In this document: piece after piece, positions 1-8,156 of the stretch
Layout: each line of letters begins with the position of its first letter
How positions within the stretch are numbered: position 1 is the stretch's first letter
Source: an uncultured Alphaproteobacteria bacterium
GTDB lineage: Bacteria; Pseudomonadota; Alphaproteobacteria; UBA8366; JADFVY01
Length of the DNA stretch: 38,682 nt
NCBI GenBank assembly: GCA_947259105.1
Contig: CAMYKU010000033.1
Location: 1 to 38,682 of the forward strand
Reading direction: 5' to 3'
Notes under the pieces: model-generated
Database searches by the model: none
What the model was told of the DNA's origin: nothing
Seen by the model: the letters and a program-made list of their open reading frames with translations, nothing else
Made by a program: the position numbers and the translations under genes

Positions 1-1002
1 GCGCCGTGGAACTACCCGTACCTGACCTCGGTCAACGCCGTCGTGCCGGCGCTGATGGCCGGCAACGCGGTGATCCTCAAGCATTCCTCGCAGACGCCGC
101 TGTGCGCCGAACGCTACGGCGCGATCATGGCGGCGGCCGGCCTGCCCGACGGCGTGTTCCAGTACCTGCACATGGGCCACGCGGCGACCGAGCGGCTGGT
201 CCGGGACGAGCGCATCGGGTTCGTCGCCTTCACCGGCTCGGTGCCCGGCGGCCACGCCATCAGCCAGGCGATCGCCGGCCGCTTCATCGGCGCGGGGCTG
301 GAACTCGGCGGCAAGGACCCGGCCTGGGTGCGGGCCGACGCCGACCTTACCTTCGCGGTCGAGAACCTGGTGGACGGCGCGTTCTTCAACTCCGGCCAGT
401 CGTGCTGCGGCATCGAGCGCATCTACGTGCACGAGGATCTGTACGACGGCTTCGTCGCGGGCTTCGTGGACCTGGCCCGCAAGTACCGGCTCGGCAACCC
501 GCTGGAGGCGGACACTACGCTCGGGCCGATGGTGCGGGCGCCGGCCGCCGATTTCGTGCGCGGCCAGATCGCCGATGCGGTGAAGGCCGGCGCGCGGGCG
601 CTGATCGACCCGGCGGCGTTCCCCGCCGACAGGCCGGGCACGCCCTACATGGCGCCGCAGGTGCTGGTCGACGTCGACCACTCGATGCGGGTGATGACCG
701 AAGAGAGCTTCGGCCCGGTGATCGGCATCATGAAGGTCGCGTCCGACGACGACGCGGTGCAGCTGATGAACGACAGCGCGTTCGGGCTGACGGCCTCGGT
801 GTGGACGCGCGACGCCGACGCCGCCATCGCCGTCGGCGACCGGGTCGAGACCGGCACCTGGTTCATGAACCGCTGCGACTACCTCGACCCGGCGCTGGCC
901 TGGACCGGGGTGAAGAACTCCGGCCGCGGCTGCACCCTCTCGACCGTCGGCTACGAGCACCTGACAAGGCCGAAGAGCTATCACCTCAGGATGGCGGTGT
1001 GA
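1..1002 (+). CDS. Aldehyde dehydrogenase family protein, C-terminal part (5' end outside the window)
   Basis: This is the last 333 residues of an NAD(P)-dependent aldehyde dehydrogenase; the reading frame is open from base 1, so the N-terminus lies upstream of the window. The fragment opens with the A-P-W-N-Y-P segment that begins the conserved core. It then shows the GFVAFTGSVPGG nucleotide-binding turn, the LELGGKDP motif with the general-base glutamate, and the SGQSCC motif with the catalytic cysteine. The C-terminal FGLTASVWTRD and KNSGRG blocks are also present, so the enzyme should be active. It is followed by an iron-type alcohol dehydrogenase on the same strand; together they could oxidise an alcohol to an acid. 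The substrate cannot be read from sequence. The nearby quaternary-amine uptake operon makes an amino-alcohol-derived aldehyde an attractive guess, but that is inference only. Confidence 0.93.
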   Translation, partial: APWNYPYLTSVNAVVPALMAGNAVILKHSSQTPLCAERYGAIMAAAGLPDGVFQYLHMGHAATERLVRDERIGFVAFTGSVPGGHAISQAIAGRFIGAGLELGGKDPAWVRADADLTFAVENLVDGAFFNSGQSCCGIERIYVHEDLYDGFVAGFVDLARKYRLGNPLEADTTLGPMVRAPAADFVRGQIADAVKAGARALIDPAAFPADRPGTPYMAPQVLVDVDHSMRVMTEESFGPVIGIMKVASDDDAVQLMNDSAFGLTASVWTRDADAAIAVGDRVETGTWFMNRCDYLDPALAWTGVKNSGRGCTLSTVGYEHLTRPKSYHLRMAV

Positions 1003-1017
1003 GCGTGGGACACCGAG

Positions 1018-1170
1018 CGACCTCATACTTCGAGACGCGGCTCTTTTCGCGGCTCGCACACGCCGCCTTCCGGCGGCTGCTCGGCGCGATGCCGCTCCTC
1101 AGCATGAGGGCATAAACGTTGGAGCCTCATGCTGAGGAGGGCCGAAGGCCCGTCTCGAAGTATGAGGTCG
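1018..1170. repeat. Long palindromic intergenic repeat, copy 1
   Basis: Two perfect nested inverted repeats are visible. The outer arms (20 nt each) are 1018-1037 and 1151-1170. The inner arms (15 nt) are 1095-1109 and 1125-1139. The motifs are CGACCTCATACTTCGAGACG outside and CTCCTCAGCATGAGG inside. It starts 16 bp after the aldehyde dehydrogenase stop codon. A second member of the same family lies at 33908-34014 after glpU. Such elements, with CTCATnCTGAGGAG and TCTCGAAG blocks, are dispersed in many alphaproteobacterial genomes. It would fold into a long hairpin in RNA and may protect or end the upstream transcript. Confidence 0.9.
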
Positions 1171-1219
1171 CGCCGAAGTTCGAACGGGTTGCCCAACAGC
1201 GATCAGCAGGGAGCACACA

Positions 1220-2398
1220 ATGAGTTTCGACCCCGCCGCCGTCACCGGCAACTGGAACTACCCCACGAAGATGATCGTCGGCCCCGGGCGTATCGCCAGG
1301 CTGGCCGACGCCTGCAAGTCGCTGGGCATGACGCGGCCGCTGCTGGTCACCGATCCCGGCGTCGCGGCGCTGCCGATGGTGGTCGACGCGATCGCGCTGT
1401 GCGAGCACGCCGGGCTGTCCTGCGGCCTGTTCAGCGACGTCAAGGGCAACCCGGTCGGCCGCAATGTCGAGGACGGGGTGCATTTCTATCGCGAAGGCGG
1501 CCATGACGGGGTCATCGCGTTCGGCGGCGGCAGCGCGCTGGACGCCGCCAAGGCGGTGGCGCTGATGGCCGGGCAGGACCGGCCGATCTGGGATTTCGAG
1601 GATGTCGGCGACAACTGGAAACGGGTCAGGGAGGCCGGCGTCGCGCCCATCCTTGCGGTGCCGACCACCGCCGGCACCGGCTCCGAGGTCGGGCGCGCCA
1701 GCGTCATCACCAACGAGCAGACGCACGAGAAGAAGATCATCTTCCACCCGCTGATGCTGCCCGGCGTGGTGATCTCGGACCCCGAGCTGACCGTCGGCCT
1801 GCCCGCCCACATCACCGCGGCGACCGGGATCGACGCCTTCGTGCATTGCTTCGAGGCGTACTGCGCGCCGTTCTACCACCCGATGGCCGAGGGCATCGCG
1901 CTGGAGGGCATGCGGCTGATCGGGGACTTCCTGCCGCGCGCCTATGAGAACGGCGCCGACATCGAGGCCCGCGCGCAGATGCTGGTGGCGGCGTCGATGG
2001 GCGCGACGGCGTTCCAGAAGGGCCTCGGCGGCGTGCATTCGATCGCCCACGCGGTGGGCGCGATGTACGACACCCATCACGGCCTCACCAACGCCGTGCT
2101 GCTGCCCTATGTGATGCAGTTCAACCGCCCGGCGATCGAGGACCGGATGGGGCTGCTGGCCCGGGTGATGGGCCTCGACGGCGGCGGCTACGACGCGGTG
2201 CTCGAATGGGTCCTGGGCTTCCGCCGGCTGCTCGGCATTCCAGAGGCGCTCAAGGAGATGGAGGTGCCGGACGACGACGCCGAGGCGGTCGGCCGGCTCG
2301 CCGAAGCCGACCCGTCGACCGGCGGCAACCCGCGCCCGATGACTGCGGCGGACATGACGGCGGTATTCCTTGCCGCCCACGCCGGCAATCTGCGATAG
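1220..2398 (+). CDS. Iron-containing alcohol dehydrogenase
   Basis: A 392-residue member of the group III (iron-dependent) alcohol dehydrogenase family, normal length, cytoplasmic. The N-terminal Rossmann-like half carries the GGGSALDAAK nucleotide-binding motif (about residues 97-106) and PTTAGTGSE (about 147-155). The C-terminal helical half carries the metal ligands seen in the family: Asp and His in GIDAFVHCFEAY, and the two histidines in GGVHSIAHAVGAMYDTHHG. The start is supported by an AGCAGGGA ribosome binding site 7 bp upstream of the ATG. It lies downstream of an aldehyde dehydrogenase, separated by the palindromic repeat, and the two probably act in succession. Substrates in this family range from lactaldehyde to butanol and 1,3-propanediol; the specific one here is unknown. 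Confidence 0.93.
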   Translation: MSFDPAAVTGNWNYPTKMIVGPGRIARLADACKSLGMTRPLLVTDPGVAALPMVVDAIALCEHAGLSCGLFSDVKGNPVGRNVEDGVHFYREGGHDGVIAFGGGSALDAAKAVALMAGQDRPIWDFEDVGDNWKRVREAGVAPILAVPTTAGTGSEVGRASVITNEQTHEKKIIFHPLMLPGVVISDPELTVGLPAHITAATGIDAFVHCFEAYCAPFYHPMAEGIALEGMRLIGDFLPRAYENGADIEARAQMLVAASMGATAFQKGLGGVHSIAHAVGAMYDTHHGLTNAVLLPYVMQFNRPAIEDRMGLLARVMGLDGGGYDAVLEWVLGFRRLLGIPEALKEMEVPDDDAEAVGRLAEADPSTGGNPRPMTAADMTAVFLAAHAGNLR

Positions 2399-2452
2399 TC
2401 TGCGGGTGGAGGCGGCAGGCCATGCCGCGCGCTGGCAACAGGGAACCGGTCG

Positions 2453-3058
2453 ATGTCATGGCGGGAGGGTAAGGCGGTGCGCGCTCTGCGCGGGCTGGGT
2501 GCGGCGCTCCTTGCCTGCGCTTCGGTGCAGGCGGCGGCCGCCGAGGACACCGATCTGCTTTGGGCGGTGACCGGCTGGGCCCACTGGGGCACGAATGGCG
2601 ACGTCACCAACGTGCCCGGCGTCACCTCCGAGTTCGAGCGGACCTGGATCGTCGGGGCGAGCCTGGCGCGGCAGTTCGCCCGGACCGGCGAGGACTTCGC
2701 CTGGGAGCTCGAGGCGGGGGTGTACAAGCATTTCGGCTGGCAGGATCACTGGGAGGGCGACCTCGCCGTCGGACTGCGGTGGGACGGTTATTCCTGGCCG
2801 AAGAGCCTGGACAGCAGCGCGGCCTTCGCGACCGGTGTGTCCTATGCCTCCAGCTTGCCGGTGTTTGAAGAGGAAATCGATCCGGAGACGCGGAAATGGC
2901 TGCAGTTCATGGCCGTCGAGATCGACTTCGCCCGGCCCGAACGGCCGGAATGGGCGCTTGTCTTCAGGCTGCATCACCGGTCGGCCGCCTGGGGCCTGTG
3001 GGATACCGACGACGGCGGTTCGAACTTCTTTGGGCTTGGATTGCGCAGGCGGTTCTGA
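2453..3058 (+). CDS. Exported small beta-barrel protein, PagL-like (possible lipid A deacylase)
   Basis: A 201-residue protein with a signal peptide (ALRGLGAALLACASVQAAAAED, cleavage near residue 30). The rest has the alternating hydrophobic, aromatic-rich pattern of an outer-membrane beta barrel and ends in a C-terminal Phe after basic residues (GLGLRRRF), as outer-membrane barrels do. The segment RLHHRSAAWGLWDTDDGGSN near the C-terminus contains H-x-S, the catalytic pattern of PagL-type lipid A 3-O-deacylases, but the family's following Asn is replaced by Ala. PagL activity is therefore a suggestion and not a firm call. The ATG at 2453 has an AGGGAA site 7 bp upstream; an in-frame GTG at 2477 with GGGAGG upstream is a credible alternative. 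It converges on the DeoR gene with an 11-bp gap. Confidence 0.7.
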   Translation: MSWREGKAVRALRGLGAALLACASVQAAAAEDTDLLWAVTGWAHWGTNGDVTNVPGVTSEFERTWIVGASLARQFARTGEDFAWELEAGVYKHFGWQDHWEGDLAVGLRWDGYSWPKSLDSSAAFATGVSYASSLPVFEEEIDPETRKWLQFMAVEIDFARPERPEWALVFRLHHRSAAWGLWDTDDGGSNFFGLGLRRRF

Positions 3059-3069
3059 ACGGGCGGAGT

Positions 3070-3846
3070 TCACTCGCCGCGGGCCACCTCCACCACGACG
3101 CCGGCCTCGTCGAGTTTCCGGGCCAGGTCCGGCGGCGGTGCGGCGTCGGTGATCAGCACGTCGATGCGGTCGATCGCAAAGGCGCGGACCAGGGCGCGCT
3201 TGCCGAATTTCGTGTGATCGGCAACCACGAACACCCGTTCCGCCGCCTCGATCAGCGCCCGGCTGAATTCCGCTTCGGCCATGTCGAAGTCGGTCAGCCC
3301 GTCCACCGCGTCGATGGCGCCGGCCGACAGGAAGGCGGTGCGCACGCGAAACTGGCCGACGAACGCCGCTGCCGACGCGCCCAGCGCACAGCCCAGTTCC
3401 GCGTTCAGCTCGCCGCCGGCCATGAACACCCGGTTGCCGCCCGGTCCGCCGGTCCCGGCCAGGGTGCGGCCGATGTCCAGCGAGTTGGTGACGACCACAA
3501 GGTCGCGCCGTCCGGCCAGCGCCCGCGCCACATAGGCGGTCGTGGTGCCGGTATCGAAGGCCAGGGTTTCCCCGTCGGCGATATGGGCGGCGGCGGCCCC
3601 GGCGATCGCCTCCTTGGCGGCGGCGTTCTGGCCCATGCGCTGGGCGAAGCTGGCCTCGTGCATCGGCGCCGGCAGCGTCGCGCCGCCATGCACCTTGCGC
3701 AGGAGGCCTTGCGATGCCAAGCGCTTGATGTCGCGCCGGATCGTCTCGCCGGATACGTCCAGGCGGCTGGCCAGGCCGGCGACCGTGCACGAGCCGGTAT
3801 TGCCGATCTCGTTCAGGATGGCGTCATGACGGGCGGCGCGATGCAT
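3070..3846 (-). CDS. DeoR-family transcriptional regulator
   Basis: A 258-residue regulator. Residues about 8-60 form the DeoR winged helix-turn-helix (ILNEIGNTGSCTVAGLASRLDVSGETIRRDIKRL, split here across two helices, then VHGG). The remainder is the DeoRC sugar-phosphate-sensing domain with AFDTGTTTAYVARAL. The frame is open further upstream, but the start at 3846 matches the family N-terminus and has an AAGGAA site 8 bp before it. It is transcribed away from the quaternary-amine transport operon, so that operon is its most likely target. DeoR-type sensors usually bind phosphorylated ligands, which fits the kinase encoded in the operon (8153-9031); this link is inference. Confidence 0.9.
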   Translation of the reverse strand: MHRAARHDAILNEIGNTGSCTVAGLASRLDVSGETIRRDIKRLASQGLLRKVHGGATLPAPMHEASFAQRMGQNAAAKEAIAGAAAAHIADGETLAFDTGTTTAYVARALAGRRDLVVVTNSLDIGRTLAGTGGPGGNRVFMAGGELNAELGCALGASAAAFVGQFRVRTAFLSAGAIDAVDGLTDFDMAEAEFSRALIEAAERVFVVADHTKFGKRALVRAFAIDRIDVLITDAAPPPDLARKLDEAGVVVEVARGE

Positions 3847-3871
3847 GGCCGGAATTCCTTCGCGTTGGGTT

Positions 3872-3919
3872 TTGTGGTTTTGCGGCGGAATATTATGGTT
3901 CCTTGTGGAGTTTTGACAG
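3872..3919. promoter_or_regulatory. Candidate operator repeats in the divergent DeoR / transporter promoter region
   Basis: The 208-bp divergent region holds two imperfect direct repeats, TTGTGG followed closely by TTTTG, at 3872-3882 and 3903-3915, about three helical turns apart. The second overlaps a minus-strand promoter-like pair for the regulator: -35 CTGTCA (3914-3919) and -10 CATAAT (3892-3897), spacer 16 bp. The arrangement would suit an autorepressing DeoR protein. No convincing plus-strand -10 was found. This is a pattern reading, not a proven site. Confidence 0.35.
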
Positions 3920-4054
3920 TTTCTTCTTGAACTGGGCGTCGCATGAGGTTTCAATCCGTTCCTGCGGTGCGCCCGCAGCACGGGAGGCGCTGCGGAAAAA
4001 AAGCCGGGTCCCTGCGAAGGGGCCGCGATAAGGGCACAAACAGGGAGACGATAG

Positions 4055-5011
4055 ATGTTCGACCGCATGAAGACTGCGGCGATCGGTGGCGTGGCGGCGG
4101 TTTCGCTGGCGCTCTCGGCCACCGCGTTCGCCGACGTCGAATCGAAGGATCCGATCAAGCTTACCCTGCATGACTGGACCGGCCAACTGCTCACCACCAA
4201 GATCATGGGCGAGGTCCTGAAGAAGGCCGGTTACAACATCGAATACGTGCAGGCCGACTATATCGCGCAGTTCGCCGGGCTGGAGTCGGGCGACCTGCAT
4301 ATCGCCATGGAGATGTGGGAGACCACCGGCAAGCAGTCCATGGATGCGAGCCTGGCGACCGGCAAGACCATCGATCTGGGCGAAACCGGCATGGATGCCA
4401 AGGAAGAGTGGTGGTATCCGATGTACATGAAGGAGAAGTGCCCGGGCCTGCCGGACTGGACGGCGCTGAACAGGTGCGCCGAGGCGTTCGCCACGGCGGA
4501 AACGGCTCCCAAGGGCCGCTATCTGGGCGGGCCGGTGACCTGGGCCGGGTTCGATGAGGAGCGCGTCGAGGCGCTGGATCTGAATTACGAGGTGGTCCAC
4601 GCCGGCACCGATGCAGCGCTGTTCGCCGAGCTGGAATCGGCCTACCAGCGCAAGGCGCCGATCCTGTTGTGGGTCTATGCGCCGCACTGGGCGGTGGCGA
4701 AGTTCGAGGGCGAATGGGTCGAGTTCCCCGAGTATACGGATACCTGCTACGAGGACCCGAAATGGGGGATCAACCCCGATATGGCCTACGATTGCGGCAA
4801 GCCCTTCGGATGGATCAAGAAGGTCGGCTGGAAGGCCGGCGAGAAGAAATGGCCGGGCGCCTACAAGGCGGTCCGCAATTTCCATATCGAGAATCCCGAG
4901 ATGAGCCAGTTGATCGTTGAGGTCGACCTCGATGGCAAGGATCTCGATGGCGTCGTCGCGGCCTGGATGGACAGGAACAAGTCGCGCTGGCAAGGCTGGA
5001 TCAAGAATTAA
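4055..5011 (+). CDS. Glycine betaine/choline-type ABC transporter substrate-binding protein (OpuAC family)
   Basis: A 318-residue periplasmic binding protein with a clear signal peptide (AAIGGVAAVSLALSATAFA, cleavage before DVESKD near residue 26). The mature part follows the OpuAC/ProX fold: LHDWTGQLLTTKIMGEVLKKAGY at the start, then a GDLHIAMEMWETT segment. It is unusually rich in Trp and Tyr (EEWWYPMYM, LLWVYAPHW), which form the aromatic cages that hold quaternary ammonium groups. An even number of cysteines (KEKCPGLPDWTALNRC, DTCYEDP, YDCGKPF) suggests disulphides. It is the first gene of the operon that runs to 11484. The exact ligand (glycine betaine, dimethylglycine, choline, carnitine or another methylated amine) is not decidable here. 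Confidence 0.92.
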   Translation: MFDRMKTAAIGGVAAVSLALSATAFADVESKDPIKLTLHDWTGQLLTTKIMGEVLKKAGYNIEYVQADYIAQFAGLESGDLHIAMEMWETTGKQSMDASLATGKTIDLGETGMDAKEEWWYPMYMKEKCPGLPDWTALNRCAEAFATAETAPKGRYLGGPVTWAGFDEERVEALDLNYEVVHAGTDAALFAELESAYQRKAPILLWVYAPHWAVAKFEGEWVEFPEYTDTCYEDPKWGINPDMAYDCGKPFGWIKKVGWKAGEKKWPGAYKAVRNFHIENPEMSQLIVEVDLDGKDLDGVVAAWMDRNKSRWQGWIKN

Positions 5012-5026
5012 GTCGGGGCGTCGGTG

Positions 5027-5056
5027 CGGGACGGCCCGTCGGGGGCGGCCGTCCCG
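5027..5056 (+). other. Intercistronic stem-loop after the binding-protein gene
   Basis: A perfect 10-bp stem (5027-5036 with 5047-5056, CGGGACGGCC/GGCCGTCCCG) with a 10-nt loop lies 15 bp after the binding-protein stop codon. No T-run follows, so it is more likely a 3'-end stabiliser that lets the binding protein be made in excess over the ATPase and permease than a strong terminator. Confidence 0.55.
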
Positions 5057-5094
5057 TCCGATCGTTCGCATCACCCCCGTTTCGTGAGGGCCTC

Positions 5095-6135
5095 GTGAAG
5101 GGCAGCTCGGTCAAGCTATCTTGCCGCGGCGTATGGAAGCTCTTCGGCCCCGATCCCGAAGTGTTTCTCGCCCGTCACGGTCACGAGCCCGACAATGAAT
5201 CGATCGCCGAGGCCGGCCTGATCGGCGCGGTGTGCGCCGCCAACATCGAGGTCCGCGAAGGCGAGATATTCGTCATCATGGGCCTTTCGGGCTCCGGCAA
5301 ATCGACGCTCGTGCGTTGCCTTTCGCGGCTGGTCGACCCGACCGCAGGCGAGGTCATCTTCGATGGCCAGGACCTGCTGCGCGCCAGCGAGGCGGAGATG
5401 ATCGAAATCCGCCGCCACAAGATGGGCATGGTGTTCCAACACTTCGCCCTGCTGCCGCATCTGACCGTCCTCGGCAATGTCGCCTTCCCCCTGGAGGTCC
5501 AGGGCATTGCCCGCGCGGCCCGCGAGGCCCGCGCGCTGGAGGTCATCGATCTCGTCGGGTTGAAGGGGCGCGAGAGCTACTATCCGCGGGAGCTTTCGGG
5601 CGGCCAGCAGCAGCGCGTCGGCATTGCACGCAGCCTGGCGGTGGAGCCGCAAATCTGGTTCCTCGACGAACCCTTCTCCGCCCTCGACCCGCTGATCCGG
5701 CGCGAGATGCAGGACGAGTTCATGCGCCTGCAGAACATGCTGCACAAGACCATCGTGTTCATCACCCACGATTTCGACGAGGCGATCCGGCTGGCCGACC
5801 GCATCGCCATCATGAAGGATGGCTGGATCATCCAGATTGGAACGCCGGAAAACCTGGTGACCGCGCCGGCCACCGGTTACGTCGCCGAATTCACCAAGGA
5901 CGTCCCGCGCGCCAAGGTGCTCTCCGCCGCCTCGGTGATGGAGCCGGCCGGCGGAGATTACGCAGGCGAGGTCGCTACCGGGGACAAGGTCGCGGATATC
6001 GCGGCGCGGGTCGAGGCGGCCGACAGGCCTTACGCCGTGGTCGACGATTCGGGCGAAGTCGTCGGCCGCATAACCCGGCAGGCCGTGATCGACGTCCTGG
6101 TGGGGCGCGATTCCGGTAACGGGGTGAAACCGTGA
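5095..6135 (+). CDS. Quaternary-amine ABC transporter ATP-binding protein with CBS domain (ProV/OpuAA family)
   Basis: A 346-residue ATPase that powers the adjacent permease. It shows Walker A GLSGSGKST (residues 63-71), Q-loop Gln115 in VFQHFALLPH, signature LSGGQQQR (167-174), Walker B IWFLDEP (187-193) and H-loop His225. The N-terminal extension before the Rossmann core (PDPEVFLARHGHEPD) is typical of ProV/OpuAA. The C-terminus (about 275-335) is a CBS-type domain (VADIAARVEAADRPYAVVDDSGEVVGRITR), which in OpuA senses ionic strength; only one CBS motif is clear here. The start is a GTG at 5095. The stop overlaps the permease start by 4 bp, indicating translational coupling. Confidence 0.95.
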   Translation: MKGSSVKLSCRGVWKLFGPDPEVFLARHGHEPDNESIAEAGLIGAVCAANIEVREGEIFVIMGLSGSGKSTLVRCLSRLVDPTAGEVIFDGQDLLRASEAEMIEIRRHKMGMVFQHFALLPHLTVLGNVAFPLEVQGIARAAREARALEVIDLVGLKGRESYYPRELSGGQQQRVGIARSLAVEPQIWFLDEPFSALDPLIRREMQDEFMRLQNMLHKTIVFITHDFDEAIRLADRIAIMKDGWIIQIGTPENLVTAPATGYVAEFTKDVPRAKVLSAASVMEPAGGDYAGEVATGDKVADIAARVEAADRPYAVVDDSGEVVGRITRQAVIDVLVGRDSGNGVKP

Positions 6136-8156
6136 CGGCCGGGACCGGCGGGATCGATTTCGCCCGGCAGCTTGCGCGGCAGCCGCTGGCCGTCTGGCTG
6201 CTGGCGCTGACCGCCGCGGTGCTGTTCTCCGCGACCACCGAGGACCTGTTGCCCTGGGCGCACAAATACCCGCGCGACTGGGTCCTGCCGATTCGCTTCG
6301 CGATCACCGATTTCATGAAATGGCTGATCAACGACGCGACGTTCGGCCTGTTCACCTTCAAGGAGATGACCCGGTCGGTCTCCTGGCTGCTCGACTGGCC
6401 GCTGACCGCGGCGACCAGCCTGCTCAGCACCGGCCTGATGCGCGGCCAGGGCTCCGACGCGGTGCAGCTGACGCCGCCGCTCGCGTGGCTCGCCGTGCTG
6501 GGCGTACTGGCTGCGATGGGCCATTACGCGCGTGACTGGAAACTGGCGGCGCTGGTCGGCGGATGTTTCCTTTATCTGGCGATGTTCGGGCAGTGGGACA
6601 GCGCCATGATCACACTGTCCTCGATCGTCGTTGCGGTGCCGATTGGGATCGTGTTGGGGTTGCTGCTGGGCGTGCTGGCCTATCGCAGCCGCTGGTTCGG
6701 ACTGGCGATCCGGCCGGTGCTCGACCTGATGCAGACGGTGCCGATCTTCGCCTATCTGGTGCCGATCCTGTTCCTGTTCGGCTTCGGGCCCGTCGCCGCG
6801 ATGACCGCGACCATCATCTACGCGATGCCGCCGATGGTGCGCGTCACCATGCTGGCGCTGCGCCAGGTCGCCGACGAGATCGTCGATTTCGGCCGCATGG
6901 TGGGCTGCACGCGCCGGCAGATGACCTGGAAGGTCCTGGTGCCCTCGGCGATGCCCTCGCTGATGGTCGGCGTCAACCAGGTCATCATGCTGTCGCTGAA
7001 CATGGTGATCATCGCCTCGATGATCGGCGCCGGCGGGCTCGGCTTCGACGTGCTCAGCTCGCTCAGAAGGCTGCAGATCGGCGCCGGGCTGGAGGCCGGC
7101 ATCGCCATCGTCGTGCTGGCCATTGCGCTGGACCGCCTGAGCCAGGCCTTCGCGACCCGCTCGCAACAGATGCATCACGAGCGGCCGGGCAATTGGGTGC
7201 TGCGCCATCCATGGCTTTCCTTCGCTCTCGCCTGGACCGCGGTTACCGGGCTCGTCGGCCTGTTCCTTGCGCCGGTTCAGACCTATCCCGAGGCGCTGCA
7301 GATCACGACGGGGTCGTTCTGGGCGGAACTGGTCAAGTATATCAACGTCAATTTTTTCGATGTCCTGGAAGGCATCAAGAACTTCTTCCTGCTGAACCTG
7401 ATGATCCCGTTCAAGCGGTTCCTGCTCGACATCCCCTGGGTCATGGTGGTCGGGCTGGTCACGCTGGCCGGCTGGCGGCTCGGCGGCCGGACGCTGGCGC
7501 TGCTCACGTTTACGCTGTCCATGTTCATTGCCGTGACCGGGCAGTGGGAAAAGGCCATGGTCACCATCTATCTGTGCGGCACCTCCGTTCTGATCGCCTC
7601 GCTGATCGGCATTCCCATCGGCATCGCCGCGGCGCAGAACCGGCGCGTCGGCCGTGTCGTGCAGGTCGTCATCGACACGCTGCAGACGCTGCCCAGCTTC
7701 GTCTATCTGATGCCGGTGGTGATGCTTTTCCGGGTCGGCGATTTCGCCGCCATGATCGCGGTCGTCGCCTATGCGCTGGCGCCGGCGATCCGCTATACTG
7801 CCCACGGCGTGAGGCAGATCGATCCCAATCTGGTCGAGGCCGGCGTCGCCGCCGGCTGCACCCGGCGGCAGGTCCTGTGGAAGATCAAGCTGCCGCTGGC
7901 ATTGCCGGAGATCATGCTGGGCATCAACCAGACCATCATGCTGGCCCTGTCGATGCTGGTGATCACCGCGCTCGTCGGCACCCGCGACCTGGGCCAGGAG
8001 GTCTACATCGCCCTGACTAAGGCGGATACCGGGCGCGGCATCGTCGCCGGACTGTCGGTCGCATTCATCGCCATCGTCGCCGACCGGCTGATCGCGGCCG
8101 GCAGCGGCCGCATGCGCAGCCGTCTGGGACTTGGGCAAGAGGCAGGTGCGCGATGA
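6132..8156 (+). CDS. Quaternary-amine ABC transporter permease, two permease domains fused
   Basis: A 674-residue inner-membrane protein, about twice the length of ProW. It contains two homologous binding-protein-dependent transport domains. The first is at about residues 155-335, beginning QWDSAMITLSSIVVAVPIGI and with the EAA-type loop VGCTRRQMTWKVLVPSAMPSLMVGVNQVIM. The second is at about 470-655, beginning QWEKAMVTIYLCGTSVLIAS and with the loop AAGCTRRQVLWKIKLPLALPEIMLGINQTIM. Extra membrane segments precede the first domain and lie between the two. One chain could therefore supply the whole transmembrane dimer. It starts with GTG in a GTGA overlap with the ATPase and ends in an ATGA overlap with the kinase gene. 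Confidence 0.93.
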   Translation: MTAGTGGIDFARQLARQPLAVWLLALTAAVLFSATTEDLLPWAHKYPRDWVLPIRFAITDFMKWLINDATFGLFTFKEMTRSVSWLLDWPLTAATSLLSTGLMRGQGSDAVQLTPPLAWLAVLGVLAAMGHYARDWKLAALVGGCFLYLAMFGQWDSAMITLSSIVVAVPIGIVLGLLLGVLAYRSRWFGLAIRPVLDLMQTVPIFAYLVPILFLFGFGPVAAMTATIIYAMPPMVRVTMLALRQVADEIVDFGRMVGCTRRQMTWKVLVPSAMPSLMVGVNQVIMLSLNMVIIASMIGAGGLGFDVLSSLRRLQIGAGLEAGIAIVVLAIALDRLSQAFATRSQQMHHERPGNWVLRHPWLSFALAWTAVTGLVGLFLAPVQTYPEALQITTGSFWAELVKYINVNFFDVLEGIKNFFLLNLMIPFKRFLLDIPWVMVVGLVTLAGWRLGGRTLALLTFTLSMFIAVTGQWEKAMVTIYLCGTSVLIASLIGIPIGIAAAQNRRVGRVVQVVIDTLQTLPSFVYLMPVVMLFRVGDFAAMIAVVAYALAPAIRYTAHGVRQIDPNLVEAGVAAGCTRRQVLWKIKLPLALPEIMLGINQTIMLALSMLVITALVGTRDLGQEVYIALTKADTGRGIVAGLSVAFIAIVADRLIAAGSGRMRSRLGLGQEAGAR

